This document shows, piece after piece, positions 8,170 to 15,576 of a DNA stretch of 64,000 nucleotides. This stretch comes from Hymenobacter rigui (GTDB lineage Bacteria; Bacteroidota; Bacteroidia; Cytophagales; Hymenobacteraceae): assembly GCF_003944715.1 (NCBI RefSeq), contig NZ_RWIT01000005.1:124001-188000 (forward strand), in the 5' to 3' direction. The first letter of the stretch is position 1, and each line of letters starts with the position of its first letter. The position numbers and the translations under genes are program-made. Below the pieces are notes generated by a model. The model saw only the letters and a list, made by a program, of their open reading frames with translations, was not told the DNA's origin and ran no database searches.

Positions 8170-9843
8170 CTACCCCGCCATTTCCACGCCGCGCAGGGCC
8201 AGTAGCTCCCGGGCGCTCTGAGTGGCGTGCTGGCTGGGGTTGGCGCCGGAAATCATCTGGGCAATTTCGCGGATGCGCTCCTCCTGGTTCAGTTCCCGGA
8301 TGCGGCTCACGGTGCGGTCGGCGCGGTCTTCCTTGTACACGAAGTAGTGCGCGTCGCCGGCGGCGGCCATCTGGGGCAGGTGGCTGATGGCAATGAGCTG
8401 GTGCTTTTTGGCCATCTGCTGCATCATGCGGCCCACTTTCACCGCAATTTCGCCGCTGATGCCGGTGTCAATTTCATCAAATACTATCGTCGGCAACGCC
8501 GTCTTATCGGCCAGCATGTACTTAATGCAGAGCATCAGCCGCGAGAATTCCCCGCCCGAGGCCGACTTACTCAGGGTCTGGAGCTGGGCTCCTTTGTTGG
8601 CCGTGAACAGGATGCTCACCACATCAATGCCGCTGGCGGCGGGGGCGCTTTCCTGGTGCTGCACCACAATGCGGGAGTGCGGCATGCCCAAATCAACGAG
8701 CAGTGCCGCCAGTTCCTTTTCAAACTTCGGAAACACCTTGCGGCGGGCTTCCGAGAGGCGGGCGGCCTGCCTGGTGATGGTGGCGAGGCTGGCCTCCACT
8801 TCCCGGCGCAGGCGGTTAATCTGCTTATCCAGGTTCAGTACCGAGCCCACTTTATCGCGCAGGTCGGCGCGCACGGCCAGCAGGGCCACCACGTCGCGCA
8901 CCTGGTGCTTGCGCTGCAGGCTGTAGAGCACGTTCAGGCGGCCCTGCAGTTCGTCGATGCGGGCCGGGTCGCCTTCGGTGCGGCGTTCCACGGCTTCCAG
9001 CTCGTCGGCAATATCGTGCAGCTCAATCAGGCAACTATCTAGGCGCTGCTTCAGCTCCCGCACCGGCTCCGAGTAAGATGAAATCTGGCCCAGCAGCACG
9101 GCCGCATCCTTCAGCGCCCCGGTGGCGCAGTATTCACCCTCGGAGAGGCCCTGCAAAGCGTGGGTGAGCTTGAACTTGATTTCCTCGGCGTGCTCCAGCT
9201 CTTTTACTTCCTGCTCCAACTCATCCTGCCGCTCGTTATCGAGGGCGGCGTCTTCCAGCTCGTTCAGTAGAAAGCTGTGGTAATCCAACTCCTTATTGGC
9301 CTGGGCTACCTGGTCTTCCAGAGCCTTGAGGTCGGCTTCCTGCTTCCGGTACTGGCGGTAGGCATTGCTGTACTGCCCCCGCATCGGAATCAGGCCGGCG
9401 TACAGGTCCAGCAGATTCAGCTGAAACACCGTGTCGCCGAGTAGCAGGGTATCGTGCTGGGAGTGAATGTCCATCAGGTTGGCCCCGATGTGGCGCAGGG
9501 TTTCCAGCGTCACGGGCGTATCGTTGATGAAGGCCCGGCTTTTTCCGGCGGGACTGATTTCCCGGCGCAGGATGCACTGCTGGTCGTAGTCCAGATCCTC
9601 GACCTGAAAAATATCCTGCAGCTGATAGCTCCGGATATCGAAATGCCCCTCAATCACGCATTTCTTGTCCGTGTCGAACAGCATACGGGAGTCGGCTCGG
9701 TTACCCAGCAGCAGGCCAATGGCCCCCAGCATAATCGACTTACCGGCCCCGGTTTCGCCGGTAATGATGTTGAGTAGCGCCGAGGGACGCAGCTCCAATT
9801 TTTCAATCAGAGCGTAATTCTGAATTCGCAGATCAACCAGCAT
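8170..9843 (-). CDS. recN: DNA repair protein RecN
   Basis: This 557-residue SMC-like ATPase acts in double-strand break repair. Walker A GETGAGKS lies near residue 30. The central coiled coil runs over about residues 150-390. The C-terminal ATPase half has signature LSKSASGGEFSRLML, Walker B TIVFDEIDTGISG and the His loop ISHLPQMAA. I take the ATG at 9843 (MLVDLRIQNYALI), the usual RecN start; an in-frame start 42 bases upstream has no homology value. The gene lies between porD and fabI. Confidence 0.95.
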   Translation of the reverse strand: MLVDLRIQNYALIEKLELRPSALLNIITGETGAGKSIMLGAIGLLLGNRADSRMLFDTDKKCVIEGHFDIRSYQLQDIFQVEDLDYDQQCILRREISPAGKSRAFINDTPVTLETLRHIGANLMDIHSQHDTLLLGDTVFQLNLLDLYAGLIPMRGQYSNAYRQYRKQEADLKALEDQVAQANKELDYHSFLLNELEDAALDNERQDELEQEVKELEHAEEIKFKLTHALQGLSEGEYCATGALKDAAVLLGQISSYSEPVRELKQRLDSCLIELHDIADELEAVERRTEGDPARIDELQGRLNVLYSLQRKHQVRDVVALLAVRADLRDKVGSVLNLDKQINRLRREVEASLATITRQAARLSEARRKVFPKFEKELAALLVDLGMPHSRIVVQHQESAPAASGIDVVSILFTANKGAQLQTLSKSASGGEFSRLMLCIKYMLADKTALPTIVFDEIDTGISGEIAVKVGRMMQQMAKKHQLIAISHLPQMAAAGDAHYFVYKEDRADRTVSRIRELNQEERIREIAQMISGANPSQHATQSARELLALRGVEMAG

Positions 9844-9921
9844 GGTGTACCAAATGAAGGCCGGAGCGCCGACCGTAGCTGTCAAAAAAACCTGCTACGG
9901 GCCGGCTGGTCACAACCGAGT

Positions 9922-9946
9922 CTAGTAGCTTTAGCAAAGCTACTAG
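9922..9946. other. Perfect 11-bp palindrome between porD and recN
   Basis: The arms CTAGTAGCTTT and AAAGCTACTAG flank a 3-base loop. No T-run follows on the minus strand, so it is not a classic terminator for porD. It could be an operator or a processing or pausing hairpin inside the operon. Confidence 0.55.
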
Positions 9947-10002
9947 TTCATTTAGTTAAATGCCAATAAAATTTGCCTGCAAATTCTTTCGGCCGACTCA
10001 CA

Positions 10003-10926
10003 TCAGGGCTGCCGCAGAATAGTTTGGTATTTGGCGGAGTTGGTGGGGTCTACCTCCGTCAGCAACGTAGCTACCTGGGTTTTCTGCTGCTGATCGGGGC
10101 TGGTGCGGAATACATCCGAAATTTCGCCGGCCTTAGTGGTAAAAAAGGCCCGGGCCAGCAACGTGCCGGGCCGGCGCTGCACGGCCTGCTGTACTCCCTG
10201 CAGCGCGGTGGCTATGCTGGTACGGGCTTCCTCCGGCTTGGTAATGAAGATGTCCATTCCCTGCCGATAATAGGCATAGATGGCACTCCGGAAAGCTTCC
10301 AGCTGCGGGTCCTGCAGGTTATTGAGCAGCCAGTACCGGTTGCCGTTGTTGGTATCTTTCCAGCCTTCGTCGGCCTCGTTGGTGATGTTCTGAGACGCCG
10401 CATTTACCAGTACAGTCCGGGCCTTGTCGTAATATGGCGAACCACTCAAAGGCGAAAAGCTGTCCTGGTCCATGCCAATGATGATGTAGGCATAAAACGT
10501 GAGCAACGACGACAGATTACCCACAAACGTGGTTTCGGAGTAGTCAATCGGGTTCTGGGGGGAATAGTTGAATATCCAGCCCCGGTCGGCGAAGCTCAGC
10601 AGATTAGTTTCGTAGCTGGTACCGTACACCGGGCGCGTACTCAGGATACGCACCGTGGCTTTGTAGGTGCCGTTCTGCGGTATTTCGGTGATGCCTACAA
10701 ACACCTTGCAGCGGATTCTCTCTTCCGGCCGGTAGGTCTGGTTAGTGAAAGCGCGCGTGTTCAGAAACGTCTGCATAGCATTGCGCATATCCTGCACCAG
10801 CTGCCGGTCCGAAATGGTCACGTTTTCGGTGGACACGGTTACTTCCGCCTGTAGTTCCTGAGCCCTTACCTGGCTGGTAACCAGTACAGCCGCGGATGAA
10901 AGCAGCAACGAAAAGAGTTTACGCAT
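10003..10926 (-). CDS. porD: DUF4835 family protein, type IX secretion PorD
   Basis: The 307-residue protein has a signal peptide ending at VRAQ, followed by the DUF4835 pattern: an N-terminal strand domain with ITEIPQNGTYKA, the central NPIDYSE and YAYIIIGMDQDSF segments, and a helical C-terminus. In Porphyromonas gingivalis the homologue PorD is needed for the type IX secretion system. No other T9SS gene is in the window, so the role here is inferred from family and from the conserved neighbourhood. The start at 10926 overlaps the end of coaB by 8 bases, suggesting coupling. Confidence 0.85.
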   Translation of the reverse strand: MRKLFSLLLSSAAVLVTSQVRAQELQAEVTVSTENVTISDRQLVQDMRNAMQTFLNTRAFTNQTYRPEERIRCKVFVGITEIPQNGTYKATVRILSTRPVYGTSYETNLLSFADRGWIFNYSPQNPIDYSETTFVGNLSSLLTFYAYIIIGMDQDSFSPLSGSPYYDKARTVLVNAASQNITNEADEGWKDTNNGNRYWLLNNLQDPQLEAFRSAIYAYYRQGMDIFITKPEEARTSIATALQGVQQAVQRRPGTLLARAFFTTKAGEISDVFRTSPDQQQKTQVATLLTEVDPTNSAKYQTILRQP

Positions 10927-11572
10927 GTGGATGAGGCAAGCGGGCCAGAACGGCGTGTACAATATCACGAGCCACTTCGACCTTGGCTTTCAGGTCGAAG
11001 GTAGTTATTCGCCCATCAGCTTCCAGCAGGGTCACTTTGTTGGTATCGTGGCGGAAACCGGCCCCCGCGTCGCGCAGGGAGTTCAGTACCACGATATCAA
11101 AGTTTTTACGCCGGAGTTTGTCAAGGGCATGCACCTGCTCGTTTTCTGTTTCCAACGCAAAACCCACGGAAAATTGTTCGGGCCGCTTGGTTTTCCCGAG
11201 CTCCGCCGCAATATCCACGTTCTTCACCAGCTCCAGCGTGAGCGTATCACCGGCTTTTTTGATTTTGTTTTCGGCTACGTGCGCGGGCTTGTAATCGGCT
11301 ACGGCGGCCGCAAACACCCATACATCGGCCGTGGCAGCTGCGGCGGCAGCTGCCTGGTACATTTCGTCGGCGGTTTGCACACGCACCGTTCGGATGTGCG
11401 CGTGGCCGGGGTCCGGCAGGGCAGTTGGGCCACTGATGAGCGTTACCTCTGCCCCGTTGGCGGCAAAGGTTTCGGCCAGCGCGTAGCCCATTTTGCCGGT
11501 GCTGTGGTTGCCAATGAACCGCACCGGGTCCAGGGGTTCGTAGGTAGGACCGGCCGTGATGAGGACGCGCAT
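10919..11572 (-). CDS. coaB: Phosphopantothenate-cysteine ligase (CoaB) as a separate protein
   Basis: The 217-residue protein covers only the CoaB half of the usual fused CoaBC. It begins MRVLITAGPTYEPLDPVR with the nucleotide-binding signature and continues with FIGNHSTGKMG, AAAVADYKP and the conserved lysine segment ENKIKK. It joins cysteine to 4'-phosphopantothenate, the second step of coenzyme A synthesis. In most bacteria it is the C-terminal domain of a fused protein of about 400 residues. Here it starts from its own ATG, 5 nt from a heptamer array, 112 nt after the CoaC stop. Confidence 0.92.
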   Translation of the reverse strand: MRVLITAGPTYEPLDPVRFIGNHSTGKMGYALAETFAANGAEVTLISGPTALPDPGHAHIRTVRVQTADEMYQAAAAAAATADVWVFAAAVADYKPAHVAENKIKKAGDTLTLELVKNVDIAAELGKTKRPEQFSVGFALETENEQVHALDKLRRKNFDIVVLNSLRDAGAGFRHDTNKVTLLEADGRITTFDLKAKVEVARDIVHAVLARLPHPHA

Positions 11573-11577
11573 TTTTT

Positions 11578-11612
11578 GAATTAAGAATTATGAATTAAAA
11601 ATTAAAAGTCAA
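11578..11612. repeat. Heptamer array (GAATTAA type), arm next to coaB
   Basis: Five AT-rich 7-bp words of the type GAATTAA/GAATTAT run in register, beginning 5 nt from the coaB ATG. It is complementary in sense to the array at 11674-11708. Confidence 0.85.
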
Positions 11613-11673
11613 CTCCGTAGTCCGCTCTTGACTTTCTCTGGCCTGTGGCGGTATCAGGCAACTTCTCGTCACA

Positions 11674-11708
11674 TTTTTAATTTTTAATTCTCAATTTTTA
11701 ATTGAAAA
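11674..11708. repeat. Heptamer array (TTTTTAA type) containing the coaC stop
   Basis: Five 7-bp words of the type TTTTTAA/TTCTCAA run in register. The coaC stop codon (11684-11686) and the codons for its last residues (FFQLKIEN) lie inside this array. With 11578-11612 it forms an inverted pair across the coaC-coaB gap. Confidence 0.85.
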
Positions 11709-12244
11709 AACCCTTTCAGCTCCTGCACAATATCCTCGGGTTCCAGCATGCGGCCAGGGCCGTTGAGGCCACTGGCCAGCTCGCCGGCCGGTGAGTTCCA
11801 CACCGTGTTGCCGTACTGGCGCAGGCGCTGCAGGTTACCCTGCGTGGCCGGATGCTGATACATATCCAGATCCATGGCCGGGGCCACAAATACCGGGCAG
11901 CGGGCCGAAAGGTACACGGCATCCAGCAGCGTGTCGCAGAGGCCATTGGCAAAATGGGCCAGCGTGTTGGCCGACGCCGGCGCTACTACTAGGGCATCAG
12001 CCCATAGGCCCAGGTGTACGTGGTTGTGCCATTCACCCGCCCGCTCGTCCTTCAGGAAGCCCTGCAAAACCGGCTGTTTGGAAAGCGTGCCCAGCGTGAG
12101 CGGCGTAACGAAACCCGTGGCGGCAGGCGTCAGAATTACCTGCACCTCAGCGCCGGCCTGCACCAGCAGGCGTACCAGAAACACCGATTTATAAGCGGCA
12201 ATACTGCCGCACACACCCACAAGAATTTTTCGACCCTGGAGCAT
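11684..12244 (-). CDS. coaC: Phosphopantothenoylcysteine decarboxylase (CoaC) as a separate protein
   Basis: This flavoprotein (186 residues) removes CO2 from 4'-phosphopantothenoylcysteine in coenzyme A synthesis. Family motifs visible are GVCGSIAAYKS at the N-terminus, NHVHLG with the catalytic His, VVAPASANTLAHFANGL for FMN binding and the PAMDLDMYQHPA segment, the equivalent of the conserved PAMN motif. It is the N-terminal half of a normal CoaBC. The C-terminal residues FFQLKIEN come from a heptamer array, so the old fusion junction has probably been replaced by repeat sequence. Confidence 0.92.
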   Translation of the reverse strand: MLQGRKILVGVCGSIAAYKSVFLVRLLVQAGAEVQVILTPAATGFVTPLTLGTLSKQPVLQGFLKDERAGEWHNHVHLGLWADALVVAPASANTLAHFANGLCDTLLDAVYLSARCPVFVAPAMDLDMYQHPATQGNLQRLRQYGNTVWNSPAGELASGLNGPGRMLEPEDIVQELKGFFQLKIEN

Positions 12245-12310
12245 CAGTCAGAGGAAAAGCAGCAAAATGAAACGGCGCGGGCGTAACGGCAAAAACGCCA
12301 TACCGGGCCA

Positions 12311-12345
12311 TGCGAAACAGGTCGCGGGGCTCAGCATGACGTTCT
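12311..12345. repeat. REP-like half element
   Basis: GCGGGGCTCAGCATGACGTTCTT matches the outer end of the REP family (CAGCATGAC(G/C)G, CATGACGTTC). It lies in the rpoZ-coaC gap. No clear inverted partner is seen nearby. Confidence 0.45.
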
Positions 12346-12370
12346 TACGGGGTCATACCAGATCAGAAAA

Positions 12371-12700
12371 CTAGCCTTTCAGCTCGTCTTCAGCAGGAGT
12401 ACGGAAGTGTACTTTACCTTCCAGGAACTCTTCTACCGCCAAGTTAGTAGGCTTGGGCAGACGCTCGTAGTGCTTGGAAATTTCGATTTGCTCCCGGTTT
12501 TCAAACACTTCCTCCAGGTTGTCGACGGTGGTAGCAAACTCAGCCAGCTTGCCGTTCAGCTCTTCTTTCAGCTTCACGGAAATCTGGTTAGCACGCTTCG
12601 AAATGATGGCAATGCTTTCGTACACGTTACCGGTTTCAGCGGTGAAATCCGACATGTTACGGGTTACAATGGAAGCAGGAACGTTGTTCGGAGTCTTCAT
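12371..12700 (-). CDS. rpoZ: RNA polymerase omega subunit
   Basis: The 109-residue protein fits the Bacteroidota omega/Rpb6 family. It begins MKTPNNVPASIVTRNMSDF and continues with GNVYESIAIISKRANQI, which carries the conserved segment that contacts the beta-prime C-terminus. It binds core RNA polymerase and stabilises beta-prime. The position directly downstream of bamD and upstream of coaC is a conserved arrangement in this phylum. A period-7/8 repeat begins immediately upstream of the start codon. Confidence 0.88.
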   Translation of the reverse strand: MKTPNNVPASIVTRNMSDFTAETGNVYESIAIISKRANQISVKLKEELNGKLAEFATTVDNLEEVFENREQIEISKHYERLPKPTNLAVEEFLEGKVHFRTPAEDELKG

Positions 12701-12752
12701 ATGAGGTTGATGTGCTGATTTTTGATGAGTTGATTTCTAATGTATTGATAAG
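12701..12752. repeat. Degenerate 7/8-mer array at the rpoZ start
   Basis: Repeated TGAT cores occur at spacings of 7 or 8 bases (GGTTGAT, GCTGAT, TTTGAT, GTTGAT, TATTGAT) directly upstream of the rpoZ ATG. A short inverted match (GCATCAACACATTA) lies at the bamD end, near 12791-12804. Confidence 0.6.
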
Positions 12753-12805
12753 CTACTGTGTTTCAGCCAGGATAGCCTCACAGCAGCAAAGTACGCATCA
12801 ACACA

Positions 12806-13630
12806 TTATTTCGCGGCGGTAGTTTCGGGCTTAAGCTTGGCTACTGCGTCGCGGGACTGGTCGTACATCCGTTCGGCGTCCTTCAGGTTTTTGCTTTGCG
12901 GGAAAGCGTCAATGAAGTTCTGGTAGAAGGCAATGGCTTCCAGATACCGCTCCCGCTGCTTTTCCTCCACACTTTCCGTAGCCAGATCAAACTGGGCACT
13001 GAGCTTCAGAAAAGCCGCCTGCTCGCCGTAGGCAGATGCCGGATACTGCTGCTGAAAACCCGTAAATGCCGTTACGGCCGACTGGTAATAGCGCAGGTCA
13101 TAATACAGCCGGGCGGAGCGGAAAGCTTTATTTTCCAGCTTCTTCTGCAGCTCTTGCGACATACCCTCGGTTTCGGGGCGGAACTTGCTTTCGGGGAAGC
13201 GGTTCAGAAAATCCTGAATTACCTCCAGAGCAGTAAACGTATTCGTCTGGTCCAACTGGTAGTCCGGCGAGTCGCGGAACAGGGATTTGGCCTGCATAAA
13301 GGCCGACTCTTCGGCGTAAGTGGAGTTAGGATACGTTTCGTAGAACGTCTTGAAGTAGTAAGCACTCAGCGTGTAGTTGCGCTGCTGAAAGTTGGTATTG
13401 GCAAAATAGAACTGGGCCTTTTCCGATTCGGGGCGGCCTTTCAGCAGCGGAATTAACTCTTCCAGCAGAGTACCGGCTTTGAAGTAGTCACCCTTTTCGT
13501 AATACTGGATGGCGGCTTCATATTTCTTGTTCACATCAGTGCTCTTGAGCAGCTTTTGGTAGCCGGTGCAGGAGCCGAGCAGCAAGGTGCTCAATAACAG
13601 AACAAAAAAAGCAGGACGGAAAGACAGCAT
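12806..13630 (-). CDS. bamD: Outer membrane assembly lipoprotein BamD
   Basis: The 274-residue lipoprotein has a signal with lipobox LLGSC (Cys near residue 21) and several tetratricopeptide repeats, for example YEAAIQYYEKGDYFKAGTLLEELI and repeats ending in RFPESKF and AFPQSKNL. BamD is the essential helper of BamA in inserting outer-membrane proteins. The gene heads the minus-strand block. A perfect TACCTTTG box lies 7 nt from the ATG, so the transcript is probably leaderless or nearly so. Confidence 0.9.
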   Translation of the reverse strand: MLSFRPAFFVLLLSTLLLGSCTGYQKLLKSTDVNKKYEAAIQYYEKGDYFKAGTLLEELIPLLKGRPESEKAQFYFANTNFQQRNYTLSAYYFKTFYETYPNSTYAEESAFMQAKSLFRDSPDYQLDQTNTFTALEVIQDFLNRFPESKFRPETEGMSQELQKKLENKAFRSARLYYDLRYYQSAVTAFTGFQQQYPASAYGEQAAFLKLSAQFDLATESVEEKQRERYLEAIAFYQNFIDAFPQSKNLKDAERMYDQSRDAVAKLKPETTAAK

Positions 13631-13637
13631 AAGGGCG

Positions 13638-13645
13638 CAAAGGTA
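13638..13645 (-). promoter_or_regulatory. Bacteroidota -7 box for bamD
   Basis: TACCTTTG (minus strand) is followed by GCGCCCTT-ATG, leaving 7 nt between box and start codon. The same spacing is seen at the LptA-like gene and at the glycosyltransferase operon ending at 63250. Confidence 0.65.
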
Positions 13646-13671
13646 AGAAGAATCGGTGAGGCAACTTCGTT

Positions 13672-13699
13672 GCCGGTTACTAGTTGTTGGTTGTTAGCC
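13672..13699. repeat. Heptamer array (NNNNGTT type), single arm
   Basis: Four 7-bp words of the type ACTAGTT/GTTGGTT lie in the gap between bamD and the LptA-like gene. No inverted partner is visible in the gap. Confidence 0.6.
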
Positions 13700-13718
13700 G
13701 GAAACGTTGCCTGCAACT

Positions 13719-15413
13719 CTATTTCTTCACCGGTTTGGGAGTTGGTTTTGGTTTTACAACCGCCGGCTTTTTTCGGGCCGGAGCAGCTTTTTTGGTGGTT
13801 GCTGATTTCGTTTTGACGGGGGCCGTCTTCTTTTTCGGTTTAACGGGTAGCGCAAAGTGCTTACCCAACGTCTGGCGACGGGTGGGGCGTTCCTTGGCGC
13901 GCCAGCGGAAATCCTTGAGTTTGGCGTCCTCCGGCTTCAGCTCGTTGGGCGGAATAAACTGAGCCTCGGGGTTAGTAAGGAAGCTGATGGTATTGAGTTT
14001 GCCGTCCTGAAACCGCAGCGCCATAGTGGCAGAGAGGCTTTTGTTGACGCCCGACACGGCCGTGTCGCCCTCAAGAGCATAGTACAGGCTCTCGGCGTTG
14101 CCAAGCACATCAATTTTTTTGATGGACTTGTCGCGGAAGTAGGCCACCATGTTGCGGCCCTTCACCTGGTTGAAGTTGAGCAGCGTGTCCTGCCCGATGC
14201 TGAACGCGTGCCCGAACAGGCGCATCTGGTCAATCTGCCCTTTGCGCTGCTGAATCTCCATCGAGTCGGAGGTGAGCTGGTTGCCCTTGTTCCAGAGCAC
14301 CGGGTCGTGGCTGAGGTAGATGACGGAATCCTGCCGGTCGTAGGTCAGCGAGTCGCAGCGGCCCTGCAGGTCGGAGCGGAAGATGCGCACCTTACGGTAG
14401 GCGTAGATTACGCCGGCCTTGTTCTGGGGCGGGCGGCCCTCCACGCTCACCAGCGTATCGGCCGACAGATACAGGGTATCCTTGGCGTTGATGTTGCGCA
14501 TCACCGGCTGGCTGCCGTACACCTTGGCCCGGCCCTGGGCCCGCCAGTACCGCCCCACGTCGCCCCGAATCACGAGGTTGTCCTTCTTCGAGGTCATCGA
14601 TACGCGGCCGGTGGCTACGCCGTACTGCCGGGCTTCGTCGTAGTAGAGCTTGTCGCCACCCAGCAGGTAGTTGGGCGTTTCGATTTTGGCGTTCCGGGCG
14701 AAGTTGGAAATCTTGGTAACGGTGTTGTAGGTACCGTTTTCGGCGTAGAGGTTGCCCTGCTTGCCTTTAATGCGGGTGGGCCCGAAGAAGTAGGCAATCT
14801 TGCTGACAGTGTTGTACTGTAGCGTATCGGTGTCGATGGTATTGTCCTTGGTCACCAGCTTCACGTTTCGCTTGAAGCTGAACACCTTGCTCTGCGTGTT
14901 GTAGTAGCCGAACTGGCTGTCGAGCGTGTTTTCGGGGTCCTGGAGGTGGCCACCGGTGCTGTAATAGGCCAAGTTATTGTTCAGGTCGTAGTCGAGCAGC
15001 TGGGTGGTGAGCGTCATGCGCGGGTCGCGCATGGTTACGTTGCCGGTCATGCGGGCCTTGCGGGTGTCGCCGTCGTAGGTGCCCCGGTCGCCGGTAATGG
15101 TGATGGTGTCGTTCTGCACGATGCGCACGTTGCTGAACGCCTCCAGCGAGTTACGCTCGGTATATTGGTAGGCCGAGTCGCAAAACAACAGCGTGGTACC
15201 CTGGCGGAACTGCACGTTGCCCAGCACCTTCCGGATTTCCACCCCGTTGAAGGTGCCGCCCACCAGCTGGCCGGCACCGGGCAGCAGCTCAATTTGCTGG
15301 CCTTTCTGGGGGACAGGCTGAGTGCCCGGCCGCGCGGCCGGGCGCTGCTGGGCCCACGCCAGGACCGGCAGGAGCAGCAGCAACAGAAGAAAAAGAGGCT
15401 TCGGGAACGACAT
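13719..15413 (-). CDS. OstA/LptA-like lipopolysaccharide transport protein
   Basis: The 564-residue protein has a strongly hydrophobic signal peptide ending at AWAQ. Many beta-strand repeats of the OstA/LptA type follow, such as TYDGDTRKARMTGNVTM and NGTYNTVTKISNF. The C-terminal tail (about the last 50 residues) is very rich in Lys, Pro and Ala and probably disordered. LptA-type proteins form the periplasmic bridge that carries LPS to the outer membrane; the larger size matches Bacteroidota OstA-like proteins. I chose the ATG at 15413. A longer start would run through the heptamer array. Confidence 0.85.
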   Translation of the reverse strand: MSFPKPLFLLLLLLLPVLAWAQQRPAARPGTQPVPQKGQQIELLPGAGQLVGGTFNGVEIRKVLGNVQFRQGTTLLFCDSAYQYTERNSLEAFSNVRIVQNDTITITGDRGTYDGDTRKARMTGNVTMRDPRMTLTTQLLDYDLNNNLAYYSTGGHLQDPENTLDSQFGYYNTQSKVFSFKRNVKLVTKDNTIDTDTLQYNTVSKIAYFFGPTRIKGKQGNLYAENGTYNTVTKISNFARNAKIETPNYLLGGDKLYYDEARQYGVATGRVSMTSKKDNLVIRGDVGRYWRAQGRAKVYGSQPVMRNINAKDTLYLSADTLVSVEGRPPQNKAGVIYAYRKVRIFRSDLQGRCDSLTYDRQDSVIYLSHDPVLWNKGNQLTSDSMEIQQRKGQIDQMRLFGHAFSIGQDTLLNFNQVKGRNMVAYFRDKSIKKIDVLGNAESLYYALEGDTAVSGVNKSLSATMALRFQDGKLNTISFLTNPEAQFIPPNELKPEDAKLKDFRWRAKERPTRRQTLGKHFALPVKPKKKTAPVKTKSATTKKAAPARKKPAVVKPKPTPKPVKK

Positions 15414-15420
15414 TTCGGCG

Positions 15421-15428
15421 CAAAGGTA
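15421..15428 (-). promoter_or_regulatory. Bacteroidota -7 box for the LptA-like gene
   Basis: TACCTTTG on the minus strand, then GCGCCGAA-ATG: a 7-nt gap to the start codon, predicting a leaderless or nearly leaderless mRNA. Confidence 0.65.
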
Positions 15429-15471
15429 CAGAAGGGCGGTTGCTAACGGTTTTCTTTGTGGAATAGTATTG

Positions 15472-15506
15472 TAGTGCCTAGTGCTTGGTGCGTAGTGCTT
15501 AGTCTG
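15472..15506. repeat. Heptamer array (TAGTGCT type), left arm
   Basis: Five 7-bp words of the type TAGTGCC/TAGTGCT lie in the divergent gap between the LptA-like gene and tilS. They are complementary in sense to 15536-15570. Confidence 0.85.
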
Positions 15507-15535
15507 TTCTAAGCTACCCACTTCACCCCACGGAC

Positions 15536-15570
15536 CAAGCACTAGGCACTAAGCACTACCAACTAAGCAC
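15536..15570. repeat. Heptamer array (TAAGCAC type), right arm at the tilS start
   Basis: Five 7-bp words of the type TAAGCAC/TAGGCAC end 6 nt before the tilS ATG. With 15472-15506 they form an inverted pair with a loop of about 29 bases. Confidence 0.85.
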
Positions 15571-15576
15571 CATTTC

